A DNA stretch of 64,000 bases from Chitinophagaceae bacterium (GCA_016787085.1 JAEUVJ010000018.1:124001-188000); one strand, 5' to 3'; shown: positions 1 through 7,876, counted from the stretch's first letter. Notes: generated by a model not told the origin, from the sequence alone. Program-made: numbers and translations.

Positions 1-1802
1 TTTTTACCGGTGGCAGGGAATATTACTCTCACCCCAATTACAGGGGCGATGATAAACCCACTATCATTCATCAAAGCAGCGCAACGGGTATGCAGGTCAT
101 ACCCACTACAGGAATAGCCCAGGGAATCCAATACCTGGAAAGGGTCAGTTCCCCTTTATTGAAAAAGGGACCTGGTGGGCAATTACCGGTTGTGATCTGT
201 TCACTCGGTGATGCCAGTGTTACGGAAGGAGAAGTAAGCGAGGCATTCCAGTTTGCGGTGTTGAAACAGCTACCCGTAATATATCTGGTGCAGGATAATA
301 ACTGGGGTATCAGCGTGTCGGCTGCAGAAGCAAGGGCGATGGATGCATTTGAGTTCGCAGCCGGGTTTAAAGGCATGGGCCGGATACAGGTGGATGGAAG
401 TGATTTTGAAGCCTCATATGATGTAATGAAATATGTATGCGATGTAGTGAGAAAAGAGCGAAGACCCTATCTCGTTCATGCGCAGGTGCCGCTATTAGGC
501 CATCATACCAGTGGTGTCAGAAAAGAATTCTATAGAACAAATGCGGATTGGTCAAAACACCAGCAACATGATCCTAATCCAAAGCTCAGAAAGAAATTAC
601 TGGAGAAAGGGATCGCAGAGGATACTATACAAGCGATCGAACAGGAAGCTGCTTCGGTGGTAGCCGGGGCATTTAAACAGGCAGTGGCAAGTTCTGAGCC
701 GGATCCCTTAACCGTAACGGATCATGTATTTATTCCTTCACCGGTAACAGAAGAAAAAGGGGAGAGAGAACCAAAGGGAGCCGAAAAAGTGATCATGGTG
801 GATGCGGCTTTGTTCGCTATCAGGGAACTTATGGAAAAACACCCGGAAGCGGTGTTGTACGGGCAGGATGTTGGCAAAAGATTAGGAGGTGTGTTCCGTG
901 AAGCAGCCACACTGGCAGAGAAGTTTGGAGAACACAGGGTTTTTAATACAGCAATACAGGAAGCATATATTGTCGGTTCTACTGCGGGACTTAGTGCCGT
1001 GGGAGTAAAGCCGATCGTTGAAGTGCAGTTCGGAGACTACATCTATCCTGGCTTTAATCAATTGGTCACAGAATTATCCAAATCCTGTTATCTCAGTTGC
1101 GGGAAGTTCCCCGTTTCTATGATATTACGGGTGCCCGTCGGTGCGTATGGCGGCGGAGGGCCCTATCATAGCGGTTGCGTGGAAACAACCTTGTTATCTA
1201 TAAAAGGCATCAAAGTAGTGTATCCCTCCAATGCAGCCGACATGAAAGGACTGATGAAAGCAGCATTTTATGACCCTAATCCTGTTGTAATGCTGGAACA
1301 TAAAGGACTTTACTGGAGTAAGGTGCCGGGAACGGAGGATGCAAAAACAACTGAGCCATCTAAAGATTATATTTTGCCATTAGGTAAAGCCAATGTTATT
1401 CTCAGGGCAGCGGATGAAAAAATTAACGGGGGAGAGAGTTGTGCAATTATTACTTACGGGATGGGTGTGTATTGGGCCAAAGCAGCTGCCCGGCAATTTG
1501 ATCAGCGTGTAGAGATCGTTGACCTGCGTACATTATACCCGCTGGATGAAGCATTGGTATATGAAAGGGTTAAGCTGCACGGGAAATGCCTGATATTAAC
1601 GGAAGAACAACAGAACAACTCCTTTGCAGAAGCGCTTGCAGGAAGAATATCCGGAAATTGTTTTTCATTTCTTGATGCCCCGGTAGAAGTTATTGGATCC
1701 CTGGATGTTCCTGCCATTCCCATGAATACAGGACTGGAAAAGGCTGTTCTTCCTGATGCAGAAAAGGTGGCAAAACGCCTTGAATATTTGCTGAATTCTT
1801 AG
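1..1802 (+). CDS. Fused alpha/beta 2-oxoacid (branched-chain type) dehydrogenase E1, 5' truncated by window edge
   Basis: The reading frame is open from base 3, so the gene begins upstream of the window and about 599 residues are visible. The first half is an E1-alpha domain with the thiamine diphosphate motif starting at GDASVTEGEVSEAF and ending at the DNNWGIS segment. After a short linker near residue 260 comes an E1-beta transketolase-like pyrimidine-binding domain (VDAALFAIRELMEKHPE, GQDVGKRLGGVFREA, FNTAIQEAYIVG, VPVGAYGGGGPYHSG) and a C-terminal transketolase domain. Fused alpha-beta E1 proteins of this kind are usual in Bacteroidota and belong to branched-chain 2-oxoacid or pyruvate dehydrogenase-type complexes in the cytoplasm. 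They decarboxylate the 2-oxoacid and acylate the lipoyl E2. The substrate cannot be fixed from sequence alone; branched-chain acids are the usual annotation. No E2/E3 genes are in the window. Confidence 0.93.
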   Translation, partial: FTGGREYYSHPNYRGDDKPTIIHQSSATGMQVIPTTGIAQGIQYLERVSSPLLKKGPGGQLPVVICSLGDASVTEGEVSEAFQFAVLKQLPVIYLVQDNNWGISVSAAEARAMDAFEFAAGFKGMGRIQVDGSDFEASYDVMKYVCDVVRKERRPYLVHAQVPLLGHHTSGVRKEFYRTNADWSKHQQHDPNPKLRKKLLEKGIAEDTIQAIEQEAASVVAGAFKQAVASSEPDPLTVTDHVFIPSPVTEEKGEREPKGAEKVIMVDAALFAIRELMEKHPEAVLYGQDVGKRLGGVFREAATLAEKFGEHRVFNTAIQEAYIVGSTAGLSAVGVKPIVEVQFGDYIYPGFNQLVTELSKSCYLSCGKFPVSMILRVPVGAYGGGGPYHSGCVETTLLSIKGIKVVYPSNAADMKGLMKAAFYDPNPVVMLEHKGLYWSKVPGTEDAKTTEPSKDYILPLGKANVILRAADEKINGGESCAIITYGMGVYWAKAAARQFDQRVEIVDLRTLYPLDEALVYERVKLHGKCLILTEEQQNNSFAEALAGRISGNCFSFLDAPVEVIGSLDVPAIPMNTGLEKAVLPDAEKVAKRLEYLLNS

Positions 1803-1862
1803 CTGTAAAAAAGGCCGGAATCTCATATCTTTGCTGCCCGCTTTAAAACGGAAAAAGTAGTA

Positions 1863-1928
1863 GCCGGGGTAGCTCAGCTGGTTAGAGCATCGGATTGATA
1901 TCCGCCGCGGCGGACGACAGTTCAAGTC
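1863..1928 (+). pseudogene. 5'-half remnant of tRNA-Met with palindrome in anticodon arm
   Basis: Bases 1863-1896 are identical over 34 nt to the 5' half of the intact tRNA-Met at 1969 (acceptor strand GCCGGGG, D arm GCTC...GAGC, start of anticodon stem). The anticodon loop then reads TTGATAT instead of TTCATAA and runs into the perfect palindrome TCCGCCGCGGCGGA (1901-1914). A partial T arm (CAGTTCAAGTC) follows, but no matching 3' acceptor strand, so it cannot fold as a normal tRNA. It reads as a broken tRNA copy. A genuine unusual tRNA with a GAT-like loop is much less likely. Confidence 0.7.
1901..1914. repeat. 14-bp perfect palindrome, copy 1
   Basis: TCCGCCGCGGCGGA equals its own reverse complement and is flanked by ATA on the left and C on the right. 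The same string with the same flanks (ATA...C) recurs at 2334-2347. Both copies sit directly after the anticodon of a broken tRNA-Met copy and directly before a CAGTTCAAGTC T-arm sequence. I see no other copy in the window. It may be a small mobile or REP-like palindrome. Confidence 0.75.
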
Positions 1929-1968
1929 GAAAAGTATTTGGATTGACGTCGGAATAAAAAAATAATTT

Positions 1969-2042
1969 GCCGGGGTAGCTCAGCTGGTTAGAGCATCGGA
2001 TTCATAACCCGAAGGTCGGCAGTTCAAGTCTGCTCTCCGGTA
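1969..2042 (+). tRNA. tRNA-Met (anticodon CAU)
   Basis: The cloverleaf can be traced by hand. The acceptor strand GCCGGGG (1969-1975) pairs with CTCCGGT (2035-2041) using two G-U pairs, followed by discriminator A2042. The D arm is GCTC/GAGC. The anticodon arm is TCGGA-TTCATAA-CCCGA with anticodon CAT. The T arm is GGCAG-TTCAAGT-CTGCT. The CCA end is not encoded, as is common in Bacteroidota. Among the three tRNA-Met-like copies at 1863-2372 only this one is complete. It could be elongator Met or the Ile2 tRNA (CAU modified to lysidine); the sequence alone does not settle this. Confidence 0.93.
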
Positions 2043-2048
2043 CAAGCA

Positions 2049-2078
2049 AAGGTTCTGATATACTGATCAGAGCCTTTT
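2049..2078 (+). terminator. Rho-independent terminator after tRNA-Met
   Basis: GGTTCTGAT (2051-2059) pairs with ATCAGAGCC (2066-2074) around a 6-nt loop, with one G-U pair, and TTTT follows. The ATG of the GIY-YIG copy starts at the very next base (2079), so that gene lies just beyond the tRNA terminator. Confidence 0.8.
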
Positions 2079-2320
2079 ATGTTTTATACTGTTTACATAC
2101 TTTATTCCGAAAATACAAAAAGCATTACACCGGCTTTACTACTGATATTATTGAAAGATTGAAATCTCATAATGACCTGGGTAAAGGCTGGACTTCAAGA
2201 TACAGGCCCTGGAAGATCATTTATACAAAAACGTTTGAAAGCAAAACGGAGGCATTGGCCTACGAAAAGTCGTTAAAGACCGGAATCGGCAGAGATTTCA
2301 TCAAAGCCTTGCTTCATTGA
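2079..2320 (+). pseudogene. GIY-YIG family endonuclease-like protein, copy 1 (frameshifted near N-terminus)
   Basis: The start reads MFYTVYILYSE in the first frame. After a one-base loss (GAAAATAC here against GAAAAGTATA in copy 2, near 2112) the rest continues in another frame as YKKHYTGFTTDIIERLKSHN, then a complete C-terminal half ending in LLH at the TGA 2318-2320. Corrected, this is about 80 residues, the normal size of the small UPF0213/GIY-YIG proteins, with the YTVYILYS and HYTGFT strands and the ERL..HN helix. These proteins are predicted nucleases of unclear cellular role. As written the gene cannot make a full product. Either it is a pseudogene or one base is missing from the assembly. 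Confidence 0.75.
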
Positions 2321-2333
2321 TACCGGTTCATAT

Positions 2334-2372
2334 CCGCCGCGGCGGACTGCAGTTCAAGTCTGCTCTCCGGTA
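2334..2372 (+). pseudogene. 3'-half remnant of tRNA-Met with palindrome
   Basis: From 2349 the sequence is the 3' half of the upstream tRNA-Met (CAGTTCAAGTC T arm, CTCCGGT acceptor strand, discriminator A), offset by 330 bp from the intact gene. It is preceded by GGTTCATA, which resembles the anticodon loop, and the palindrome TCCGCCGCGGCGGA (2334-2347). The 5' half is absent and is replaced by the end of GIY-YIG copy 1. Confidence 0.7.
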
Positions 2373-2504
2373 CAAGCAAAGGTTCTGATATACTGATCAG
2401 GGCCTTTTATGTTTTATACTGTTTACATACTCTATTCCGAAAAGTATAAAAAGCATTACACCGGCTTTACTGCTGATATTATTGAAAGATTGAAATCTCA
2501 TAAT
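2349..2504 (+). repeat. Direct duplication of 2019-2173 (tRNA 3' end, terminator, GIY-YIG start)
   Basis: About 155 bp is repeated almost exactly at a 330-bp offset: the tRNA 3' half, the spacer, the terminator hairpin and the first 32 codons of GIY-YIG. The match stops after AAATCTCATAAT at 2504, 64 bp from the stop codon of the histidine kinase. The few differences include a G in the terminator stem that keeps pairing through G-U. Confidence 0.85.
2381..2408 (+). terminator. Duplicated rho-independent terminator (copy 2)
   Basis: GGTTCTGAT (2381-2389) pairs with ATCAGGGCC (2396-2404), followed by TTTT. The single A-to-G change relative to copy 1 replaces a T-A pair by T-G, so the stem is kept. 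Confidence 0.7.
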
Positions 2505-2720
2505 TGTAAGCTTCTTCATTTTTCGGTCCAAACAAGATTTGAGTTTTGTTACCTGCCTGGGACTTCCTTAGAACAACAGCAGAAAAGCCGTTCCTTCTCC
2601 CTCTACAGATTGTACCTGTATATTGCCTTTGTGCAGCATCATGATCTGTTTGCAAAGACTAAGCCCGATACCACTCCCGCTTTTTTTGGTACTGAAAAAA
2701 GGGATGAATATTTTGTCTAA
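2409..2720 (+). pseudogene. GIY-YIG protein copy 2, N-terminal half joined to unrelated sequence
   Basis: The first 32 codons (MFYTVYILYSEKYKKHYTGF and on to KSHN) are an intact GIY-YIG N-terminal half in the correct frame. From 2505 the frame runs into sequence with no GIY-YIG similarity and then antisense through the 3' end of the histidine kinase, stopping at 2718-2720. The last ~70 codons are therefore only an accidental open frame. Copy 1 has the good C-terminal half and copy 2 the good N-terminal half, so neither copy makes a whole domain. Confidence 0.6.
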
Positions 2721-3911
2721 TAGCTCCGGAGGCATCCCATTGCCATTATCCGCTACTTTAATAACGGTTTTCCGGTTATTGGCAACGTAACCAGTCATAA
2801 CGATGCGTGGACCAGCTTTGTCTTTTACCGCTTCGATCGCATTCACGGTCAGGTTGATCATAACCTGTTCCAGCAAGTTGACATCTGCTTCCACGATGAG
2901 GTCGGTATCTTTCAAAATAGTTTCCAGCTCAATGTTCTTTTGCTCCAGCGTGGGCTGCATTAATTGAAGCAGGTTCTCGAAAATATCTCGGATATATACT
3001 TTTTTCAGGTTGGGAGTAGTGATCCTGTTCAGGTTGCGGTATGTCTCTGCAAACTTTAGCAGACCTTCACTTCTCCGTTTGATCGTTTCAATACCTATTT
3101 CAAGATCATCCACGGAGCCGGTGTCATTATTTAATGCCGTGACCGATTGCTGCAGCCTGTGCTTAAGTGTTTCTGCCAACGATGAGATCGGTGCCACCGA
3201 GTTCATGATCTCATGTGTCAGTACACTCAATAGTTTTTGCCAGGCTTTTGATTCTGTTTCATCCAGCGCTTCATTCACGTTCTGAAAAGCGATCAGCTTA
3301 TAGACCTTGCCTTCCGTCTGAAACGCAGTGGCAGATAACAGTATTTTGAAAGGTGTTTTTTCCAGGTGGGCGGTAGTGATCTTGCTTTCACCAGGTTTTA
3401 ACGCAATGATCTCTTTTGCCAGTTCTTCATCTCTTTTCTCCAGCGAATGGATCGTTTTCAGGTAAGGCACCTGGAGCATTTTTTTCAGCGATTCGTTCAT
3501 CCATACGATCTCTTTGCTCTCTTCTTCATAAGAAAGAATACCGGTATCCACGAGCTCCAGTATTTTCTGAAGATATTGATACTGGGTCTCTTTTTCCCGG
3601 CTGATCACTTTAAAGGTGGTGTTGATCTCATTGAACCCTTTTCTCAGCGGCTGCAGGTCGGCCGGTGCATGCTTGACATCGAAGTACCGTGAAAAATCAC
3701 GGTAATGTACCGACTCTACGAACTGCTCCAGTTCATCATGTGCTTTTTTCTGGAAATGATAAGACTCTATCAACTGGTAAATAACGACCGGGACGACCAG
3801 CAGCAAATAGACGAAATAGCCTTTTACCAGCAGAAAGGATGCCGCACAAAGTGTTGCAAACAATAAGAACACCCTTGCAATGATCCTCCATTCGTATCTT
3901 TTAAATGTCAT
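2568..3911 (-). CDS. NtrY-like sensor histidine kinase
   Basis: The 447-residue protein has two N-terminal membrane segments (about residues 10-30 and 32-48). A linker/PAS-like region (about 70-215) contains VDTGILSYEEESKEIVWMNE. The dimerisation and phosphotransfer helix follows with the H-box LLSVLTHEIMNSVAPISSL, phospho-acceptor His about 233. The ATPase domain has an N-box (NLTVNAIEAVKDKAG), G1 (VADNGNGMP), F-box (FIPFFSTKKSGSGIG) and G2 elements. The very short periplasmic loop suggests sensing in or near the membrane. Its start overlaps the end of the response-regulator gene by 11 nt, so the two are translationally linked and form one pair. Its C-terminus lies next to the duplicated tRNA/GIY-YIG junction, but the catalytic domain looks complete. 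Confidence 0.92.
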   Translation of the reverse strand: MTFKRYEWRIIARVFLLFATLCAASFLLVKGYFVYLLLVVPVVIYQLIESYHFQKKAHDELEQFVESVHYRDFSRYFDVKHAPADLQPLRKGFNEINTTFKVISREKETQYQYLQKILELVDTGILSYEEESKEIVWMNESLKKMLQVPYLKTIHSLEKRDEELAKEIIALKPGESKITTAHLEKTPFKILLSATAFQTEGKVYKLIAFQNVNEALDETESKAWQKLLSVLTHEIMNSVAPISSLAETLKHRLQQSVTALNNDTGSVDDLEIGIETIKRRSEGLLKFAETYRNLNRITTPNLKKVYIRDIFENLLQLMQPTLEQKNIELETILKDTDLIVEADVNLLEQVMINLTVNAIEAVKDKAGPRIVMTGYVANNRKTVIKVADNGNGMPPELLDKIFIPFFSTKKSGSGIGLSLCKQIMMLHKGNIQVQSVEGEGTAFLLLF

Positions 3912-5259
3912 ATTTGCTGAGTCTCCTGTATAATGCGGTCCTCGTCAGTCCAAGCTCACGGGCTGCTTTCGTGATATTGCCATTATGTTTTTCTATCACT
4001 TTCAGAATAGTGTTCTTCTCTACGGCACTGAGTTTCGTTTCGGCCTGATCAGTTTCAACAGGCTGCGCCGTTTCGATAGGTGAGAAGATCAGGTCGTTTG
4101 CCTGCAATAGCGGCTCGTCTGCCATGATCACCGCCCGTTCAATGATATACTGTAGTTCCCTGACATTGCCGGGATAATGATAGTTCAGCAGTTTCTCCAT
4201 GGCCTTGGTGTCAAATTCAGGGGTTGGTTTCATATACTTATTGCCATAGAGTTTGGCAAAATGCCGCGCCAGTTGAATGATGTCGTTGCCCCTCTTGCGC
4301 AGGGGTGGGACCATGATCTCTACGGTATTGATCCGGTAGATAAGGTCTTTCCGGAAACGGCTTTCATTGGCCAGGTCACTTAACGGAACATTGGTGGCGC
4401 ATATCAAACGGATATCAACAGGAAGGGGCTCATTGCTACCTAACCGGATCACCTGGCGGTTTTGTAATACACTCAGCAATTTTGCCTGTAAGTGCAAAGG
4501 GATATTCCCGATCTCATCCAGGAATAAAGTGCCTTTGTTAGCGGCTTCAAACCGGCCGGGGCGGTCTTCTCTTGCATCAGTAAATGCCCCTTTCTTGTGA
4601 CCAAACAGCTCGCTTTCAAATAAACTTTCAGTCAATGCCCCTACATCCACTTTTACAAAAGGCTCATTCTTGCGTAATGATTGCTGATGAATGGCTTTTG
4701 CAATAAGATCTTTACCTGTACCGTTTTCTCCCAGTATCAGGATGTTTGCATCAGTAGGGGCGATTTTTTCTATTTTATAAAAGATCTCCTGCATCGCCTC
4801 AGATTCTCCCAGCAGATCTTTGCCGATAATGCTGTCAGGTTCGGAAAAAGGAGTGATGCTGGTCTTGCTGCTTTTTCTTTTTAGTGTTTCCCTGATCGTG
4901 GCGATCAGTTTCTCATTATGCCATGGCTTTACTACAAAATCCGCAGCGCCTTCTTTTAATGACCGTACTGCGAGGTCTATATCGCCATACGCCGTGATCA
5001 TAATGACCGAAATATCCGGTTTGATCTTTTTTATTTCTTTCAGCCAGAATATCCCCTCATTACCCGTATTGATCGAACTCGTAAAGTTCATGTCCAGCAG
5101 CATGACGTCATAGGTGTCTTTGGATAAATGCCAGCGGATGTTCTCAGGATTCTTTTCAGTGACCACTTCTTTTGCTTCCGTTTTCAGTAATAATCTTACC
5201 GCCGTAAGTACATCGGTGTCGTCATCTATGACCAGTATCGAAGCGTTCCTTAAGTTCAT
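3901..5259 (-). CDS. NtrC-family sigma-54-dependent response regulator
   Basis: The 452-residue protein has three domains. The receiver domain (1-125) carries acidic DDD at 12-14, phospho-acceptor Asp56 in VMLLDMNF, and the MITAYG and VVKPW motifs. The central AAA+ domain (about 145-375) has Walker A GENGTGKD, the sigma-54 contact loop GAFTDA, Walker B GTLFLDEIG and arginine-finger region RFRKDLIYRI. The C-terminal Fis-type helix-turn-helix reads NITKAARELGLTRTALYRRL. When phosphorylated by the partner kinase it should open sigma-54 promoters. It is divergent from the export cluster starting at 5615, and sigma-54-like promoter sequences are present there and at 20151. Control of that cluster is the natural inference. 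Confidence 0.95.
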   Translation of the reverse strand: MNLRNASILVIDDDTDVLTAVRLLLKTEAKEVVTEKNPENIRWHLSKDTYDVMLLDMNFTSSINTGNEGIFWLKEIKKIKPDISVIMITAYGDIDLAVRSLKEGAADFVVKPWHNEKLIATIRETLKRKSSKTSITPFSEPDSIIGKDLLGESEAMQEIFYKIEKIAPTDANILILGENGTGKDLIAKAIHQQSLRKNEPFVKVDVGALTESLFESELFGHKKGAFTDAREDRPGRFEAANKGTLFLDEIGNIPLHLQAKLLSVLQNRQVIRLGSNEPLPVDIRLICATNVPLSDLANESRFRKDLIYRINTVEIMVPPLRKRGNDIIQLARHFAKLYGNKYMKPTPEFDTKAMEKLLNYHYPGNVRELQYIIERAVIMADEPLLQANDLIFSPIETAQPVETDQAETKLSAVEKNTILKVIEKHNGNITKAARELGLTRTALYRRLSKYDI

Positions 5260-5449
5260 ATTAGTATGATAATAACGGGCGACAACAATAGCAATTGACC
5301 GGGAAGATGGGTTCAGCAGTCGCTCATTGCATATTGTTCCTTACTGTCTGCTGCAATTATACCATAATTACAAAGCGGTGGCAACTAATTTTTTAAAGAA
5401 TGAATGCAAAGAAATAGTGTATCAAAACCGGACAGTTTGTGTATCGCTA

Positions 5450-5463
5450 ACGAACGGGTTCGT
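5450..5463. promoter_or_regulatory. Inverted repeat, candidate activator site
   Basis: ACGAAC-GG-GTTCGT is a perfect 6-2-6 inverted repeat about 48 bp upstream of the -24-like element. That is within the usual range of enhancer sites for NtrC-type activators. Its use as an operator is inference. Confidence 0.4.
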
Positions 5464-5482
5464 AGAGCCTGTCTTGCTTAAC

Positions 5483-5495
5483 TGGTTGCAAACCA
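5483..5495. promoter_or_regulatory. Inverted repeat TGGTT-GCA-AACCA
   Basis: A perfect 5-3-5 inverted repeat lies 15 bp upstream of the sigma-54-like element. It may be a binding site or chance; it has no counterpart in the 20 kb promoter. Confidence 0.25.
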
Positions 5496-5509
5496 AAAAT
5501 TTCCGGAAC

Positions 5510-5525
5510 TGGCATATTTGTAACT
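5510..5525 (+). promoter_or_regulatory. Sigma-54-like -24/-12 promoter for the export cluster
   Basis: TGGCATATTTGTAACT matches the TGGCAY -24 box fully. In the -12 box it keeps T, C and T of TTGCW with the GG-to-C spacing correct. The start site would be near 5536, leaving a leader of about 80 nt before the ATG at 5615. The divergent NtrC-type activator makes this plausible. The -12 box is imperfect. Confidence 0.4.
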
Positions 5526-5614
5526 ATACTCATCCCGGATTACGGGCTCTGATGAGCAATGGGCATGAATCGATAATAGAAATAATGGCAGAGCCGGAAT
5601 AAAAAGAACTGATC

Positions 5615-6868
5615 ATGGACAGAGTTATAGCAAAGAAAAGATGGAACAGGAAAAGGATACTCACTATTGCGGGTATTGCGGGTGTAGCGGGTCTCGCTAT
5701 TGCCAGTTATGTACTGACTTCCGGTAAAAGCAGGCTGAACGTGGATGCAGAAAGGGTTACGGTCAGTGAAGTAAAGAATGGCTCTTTCCAGGAATTCATC
5801 CCGGTAAATGGCGTTGTGTTGCCGATCACCACGATCTATCTCGATGCATCAGAAGGCGGAAGGGTGGAAGAAAAGTTTGTGGAAGATGGCGCTATCATGA
5901 AAAAAGGCGAAGCTATCCTTCGTTTATCCAATACCGATCTTGAATTGAGCCTTGTGAACCAGGAGACCTCTGTATATAACCTCCTTACACAAATGCAGAT
6001 ATCCCAGAATGCGGCCCAGCAAAACACAGTGACCCGGCTGAACCAGCTAACGGACGCTTCGAGTCAATTAAAAGAGGCGGAAAGAGTGTACAAACTGAAC
6101 AAGGGGCTTTATGAACAAAAGGCGATCGGGGCGCAGGAGTTTAAGCAATCAGAAAATAATTATTACTACCTGCTGGAAAAGAAAAAACTGTCTGAGCGGA
6201 TCATGGGACAAGACTCTGTTTCTAATACGCAGCAACTGTCACAAGCAAAGCAGTCCTACCTCGGTTCACAGAATGCATTGAATGTAATGCGAAAAAAAGT
6301 GGGCGATCTTATTGTAAGGGCGCCGGTGGACGGGCAACTGACTTCGCTGGATGCCGAGATCGGTCAATCAAAGAACAAAGGGGAGCGACTGGGGCAATTA
6401 GATGTGCTGAGTGGCTTCAAAGTAAGAGTGGATATTGATGAGCATTATATCTCCCGCATCTACACGGGCCTGGTAGGCGGGTTCACTTTTGCCAATAAGG
6501 ATTATAAGCTGAAGATAAAAAAGGTGTACACCCAGGTCACTAATGGCCGTTTCCAGGTAGATATGGAATTTGAAGGAGAAGTGCCGCAAGGCATCCGCCG
6601 CGGGCAAACCTTGCAGATACGCCTGGCACTGAGTGACGAGACGCAGGCGTTGTTACTGGCCAAAGGCGGTTTTTACCAGCAAACCGGTGGCAACTGGGTG
6701 TTCAAGGTAAGTGAAAGCGGTAATACCGCATACAAGGTGGATGTACAGCTCGGAAGGCAGAACCCGGATTACTATGAAGTGCTGCAAGGTCTCAAACCGG
6801 GGGATAAGGTCGTCACTTCCAGTTATGAGAATTATGGGAACATGCAGGAGCTGGTTTTGAAAAAATGA
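5615..6868 (+). CDS. MacA/HlyD-type periplasmic adaptor protein
   Basis: The 417-residue protein has a short cytoplasmic head, one membrane segment at about residues 15-31 (ILTIAGIAGVAGLAIASYVL), and then a periplasmic part. The biotinyl-lipoyl-like half motif is ASEGGRVEEKFVEDGAIMKKGE. A long coiled-coil hairpin spans about 105-220. The second half motif is VGDLIVRAPVDGQLTSLDAEIGQ, followed by the beta-barrel and membrane-proximal domains. Adaptors of this family join an inner-membrane ABC exporter to a TolC-type channel. It is the first gene of the cluster and matches the ATPase, permease and TolC genes downstream. Confidence 0.93.
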   Translation: MDRVIAKKRWNRKRILTIAGIAGVAGLAIASYVLTSGKSRLNVDAERVTVSEVKNGSFQEFIPVNGVVLPITTIYLDASEGGRVEEKFVEDGAIMKKGEAILRLSNTDLELSLVNQETSVYNLLTQMQISQNAAQQNTVTRLNQLTDASSQLKEAERVYKLNKGLYEQKAIGAQEFKQSENNYYYLLEKKKLSERIMGQDSVSNTQQLSQAKQSYLGSQNALNVMRKKVGDLIVRAPVDGQLTSLDAEIGQSKNKGERLGQLDVLSGFKVRVDIDEHYISRIYTGLVGGFTFANKDYKLKIKKVYTQVTNGRFQVDMEFEGEVPQGIRRGQTLQIRLALSDETQALLLAKGGFYQQTGGNWVFKVSESGNTAYKVDVQLGRQNPDYYEVLQGLKPGDKVVTSSYENYGNMQELVLKK

Positions 6869-6904
6869 CCATTATCATTAACCAATCATATTAAACCATT
6901 TGCC

Positions 6905-7105
6905 ATGAAACGTAAAGCTATTTATCTCTTCCTGATCATTTGCAGCCTGAGTCTTTTCTCATCCGCTAAACAGATGGGTAAGGGTGCTGAGTATGATATG
7001 AACAAGGAAGAATGTGTAAGCAAAAAAGCAAGATCCTGCGGGCCTCCTGACCGGGCTGCTGCTTATGAGATATCTCCATTGCGGTTGTTTTTACTGAGTA
7101 TATAA
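6905..7105 (+). CDS. Small putative secreted protein of unknown function
   Basis: This 66-residue frame has a good signal peptide (MKRKAIYLFLIICSLSLFSS, cleavage near SSA-K). The mature part is about 45 residues, charged, with two cysteines (Cys37 in KEECVSK and Cys46 in RSCGPP) and a hydrophobic C-terminal end LRLFLLSI. It sits 36 bp after the adaptor gene and 28 bp before the ATPase gene on the same strand, which supports a real gene. No family is recognised. It could be an exported peptide, an accessory factor, or a translated leader. Confidence 0.5.
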   Translation: MKRKAIYLFLIICSLSLFSSAKQMGKGAEYDMNKEECVSKKARSCGPPDRAAAYEISPLRLFLLSI

Positions 7106-7133
7106 ATCATCTATAAACATTAAACAGGATACA

Positions 7134-7811
7134 ATGATCAAGATCACTGATCTCGAAAAAGTTTACCGGACAGATGAAGTGGAAACGGTGGCGTTGAATA
7201 AACTGTCGATCGAAGTAAAGGAAGGAGAATTTGTTGCCGTGATGGGGCCATCCGGCTGCGGCAAATCCACCTTACTGAATATTCTCGGTTTGCTGGATGA
7301 TCCGGACAGCGGCAGTTTCATTTTCAATGGGATCGAAGTGGCTAAGTTCAATGAGCGCAAAAGAGCAGACCTGCGCAAACGGAATATCGGATTTGTATTC
7401 CAGAGTTTTAACCTCATAGATGAACTCACCGTTTTTGAAAATGTAGAACTACCGCTGATATATACAGGTGTAAAATCAGGTGACCGGAAAAAAAGGGTGG
7501 AAGCGGTACTGGATAAAATGCAGATCATGCACCGCCGCAATCATTACCCCCAGCAATTGTCGGGTGGACAGCAGCAGCGTGTGGCGGTAGCAAGAGCTGT
7601 GGTGAACAAACCAAAACTTATCCTGGCCGATGAGCCGACCGGGAATCTCGATTCCAGCAATGGTAACGAGGTAATGCAGATGCTGACCGACCTGAATGAA
7701 CAGGGAACCACTATCGTGATGGTGACCCATAGTGAGCATGATGCCCGCTACAGTCATCGTATCATTCGCATGCTCGATGGGCAAACCGTGATGGAGAACA
7801 TCATGGTATAA
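7134..7811 (+). CDS. ABC transporter ATPase, LolD/MacB type
   Basis: The 225-residue nucleotide-binding protein has Walker [10 protein letters not shown] (about 38-46), Q-loop [10 protein letters not shown], signature [14 protein letters not shown], Walker [13 protein letters not shown] and H-loop VMVTHSEHD. It belongs to the MacB/LolD/FtsE group that works with FtsX-type permeases in mechanotransmission rather than classic import. It lies 65 bp ahead of the first permease and probably energises several of the six permeases. Confidence 0.95.
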   Translation: MIKITDLEKVYRTDEVETVALNKLSIEVKEGEFVAVMGPSGCGKSTLLNILGLLDDPDSGSFIFNGIEVAKFNERKRADLRKRNIGFVFQSFNLIDELTVFENVELPLIYTGVKSGDRKKRVEAVLDKMQIMHRRNHYPQQLSGGQQQRVAVARAVVNKPKLILADEPTGNLDSSNGNEVMQMLTDLNEQGTTIVMVTHSEHDARYSHRIIRMLDGQTVMENIMV

Positions 7812-7876
7812 CCTACTTTTTTGACCGGAAGTCTTCACAGGGGAAAACAATATCTCAACATTCTAAATCAACGGGT

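Larger units (their letters stand above)
5260..5614. other. Divergent intergenic control region (355 bp)
   Basis: This region lies between the response-regulator gene and the adaptor gene. It holds two inverted repeats (5450-5463 and 5483-5495), the string CGGACAGTTT at 5429-5438, which recurs in reverse complement at 20081-20090, and a sigma-54-like promoter at 5510. A 91-codon open frame crosses it (5327-5602) but lacks any recognisable domain and covers these sites, so I do not call it a gene. Confidence 0.6.

Noticed and set aside
1863..1935. Functional tRNA-Ile (GAT-like loop)
   Set aside because: The 3' acceptor strand and a proper anticodon stem are missing, so it cannot form a cloverleaf.
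5327..5602. 91-codon plus-strand open frame in the divergent intergenic region
   Set aside because: No recognisable domain, no good signal or composition, and it covers the predicted promoter and inverted repeats.
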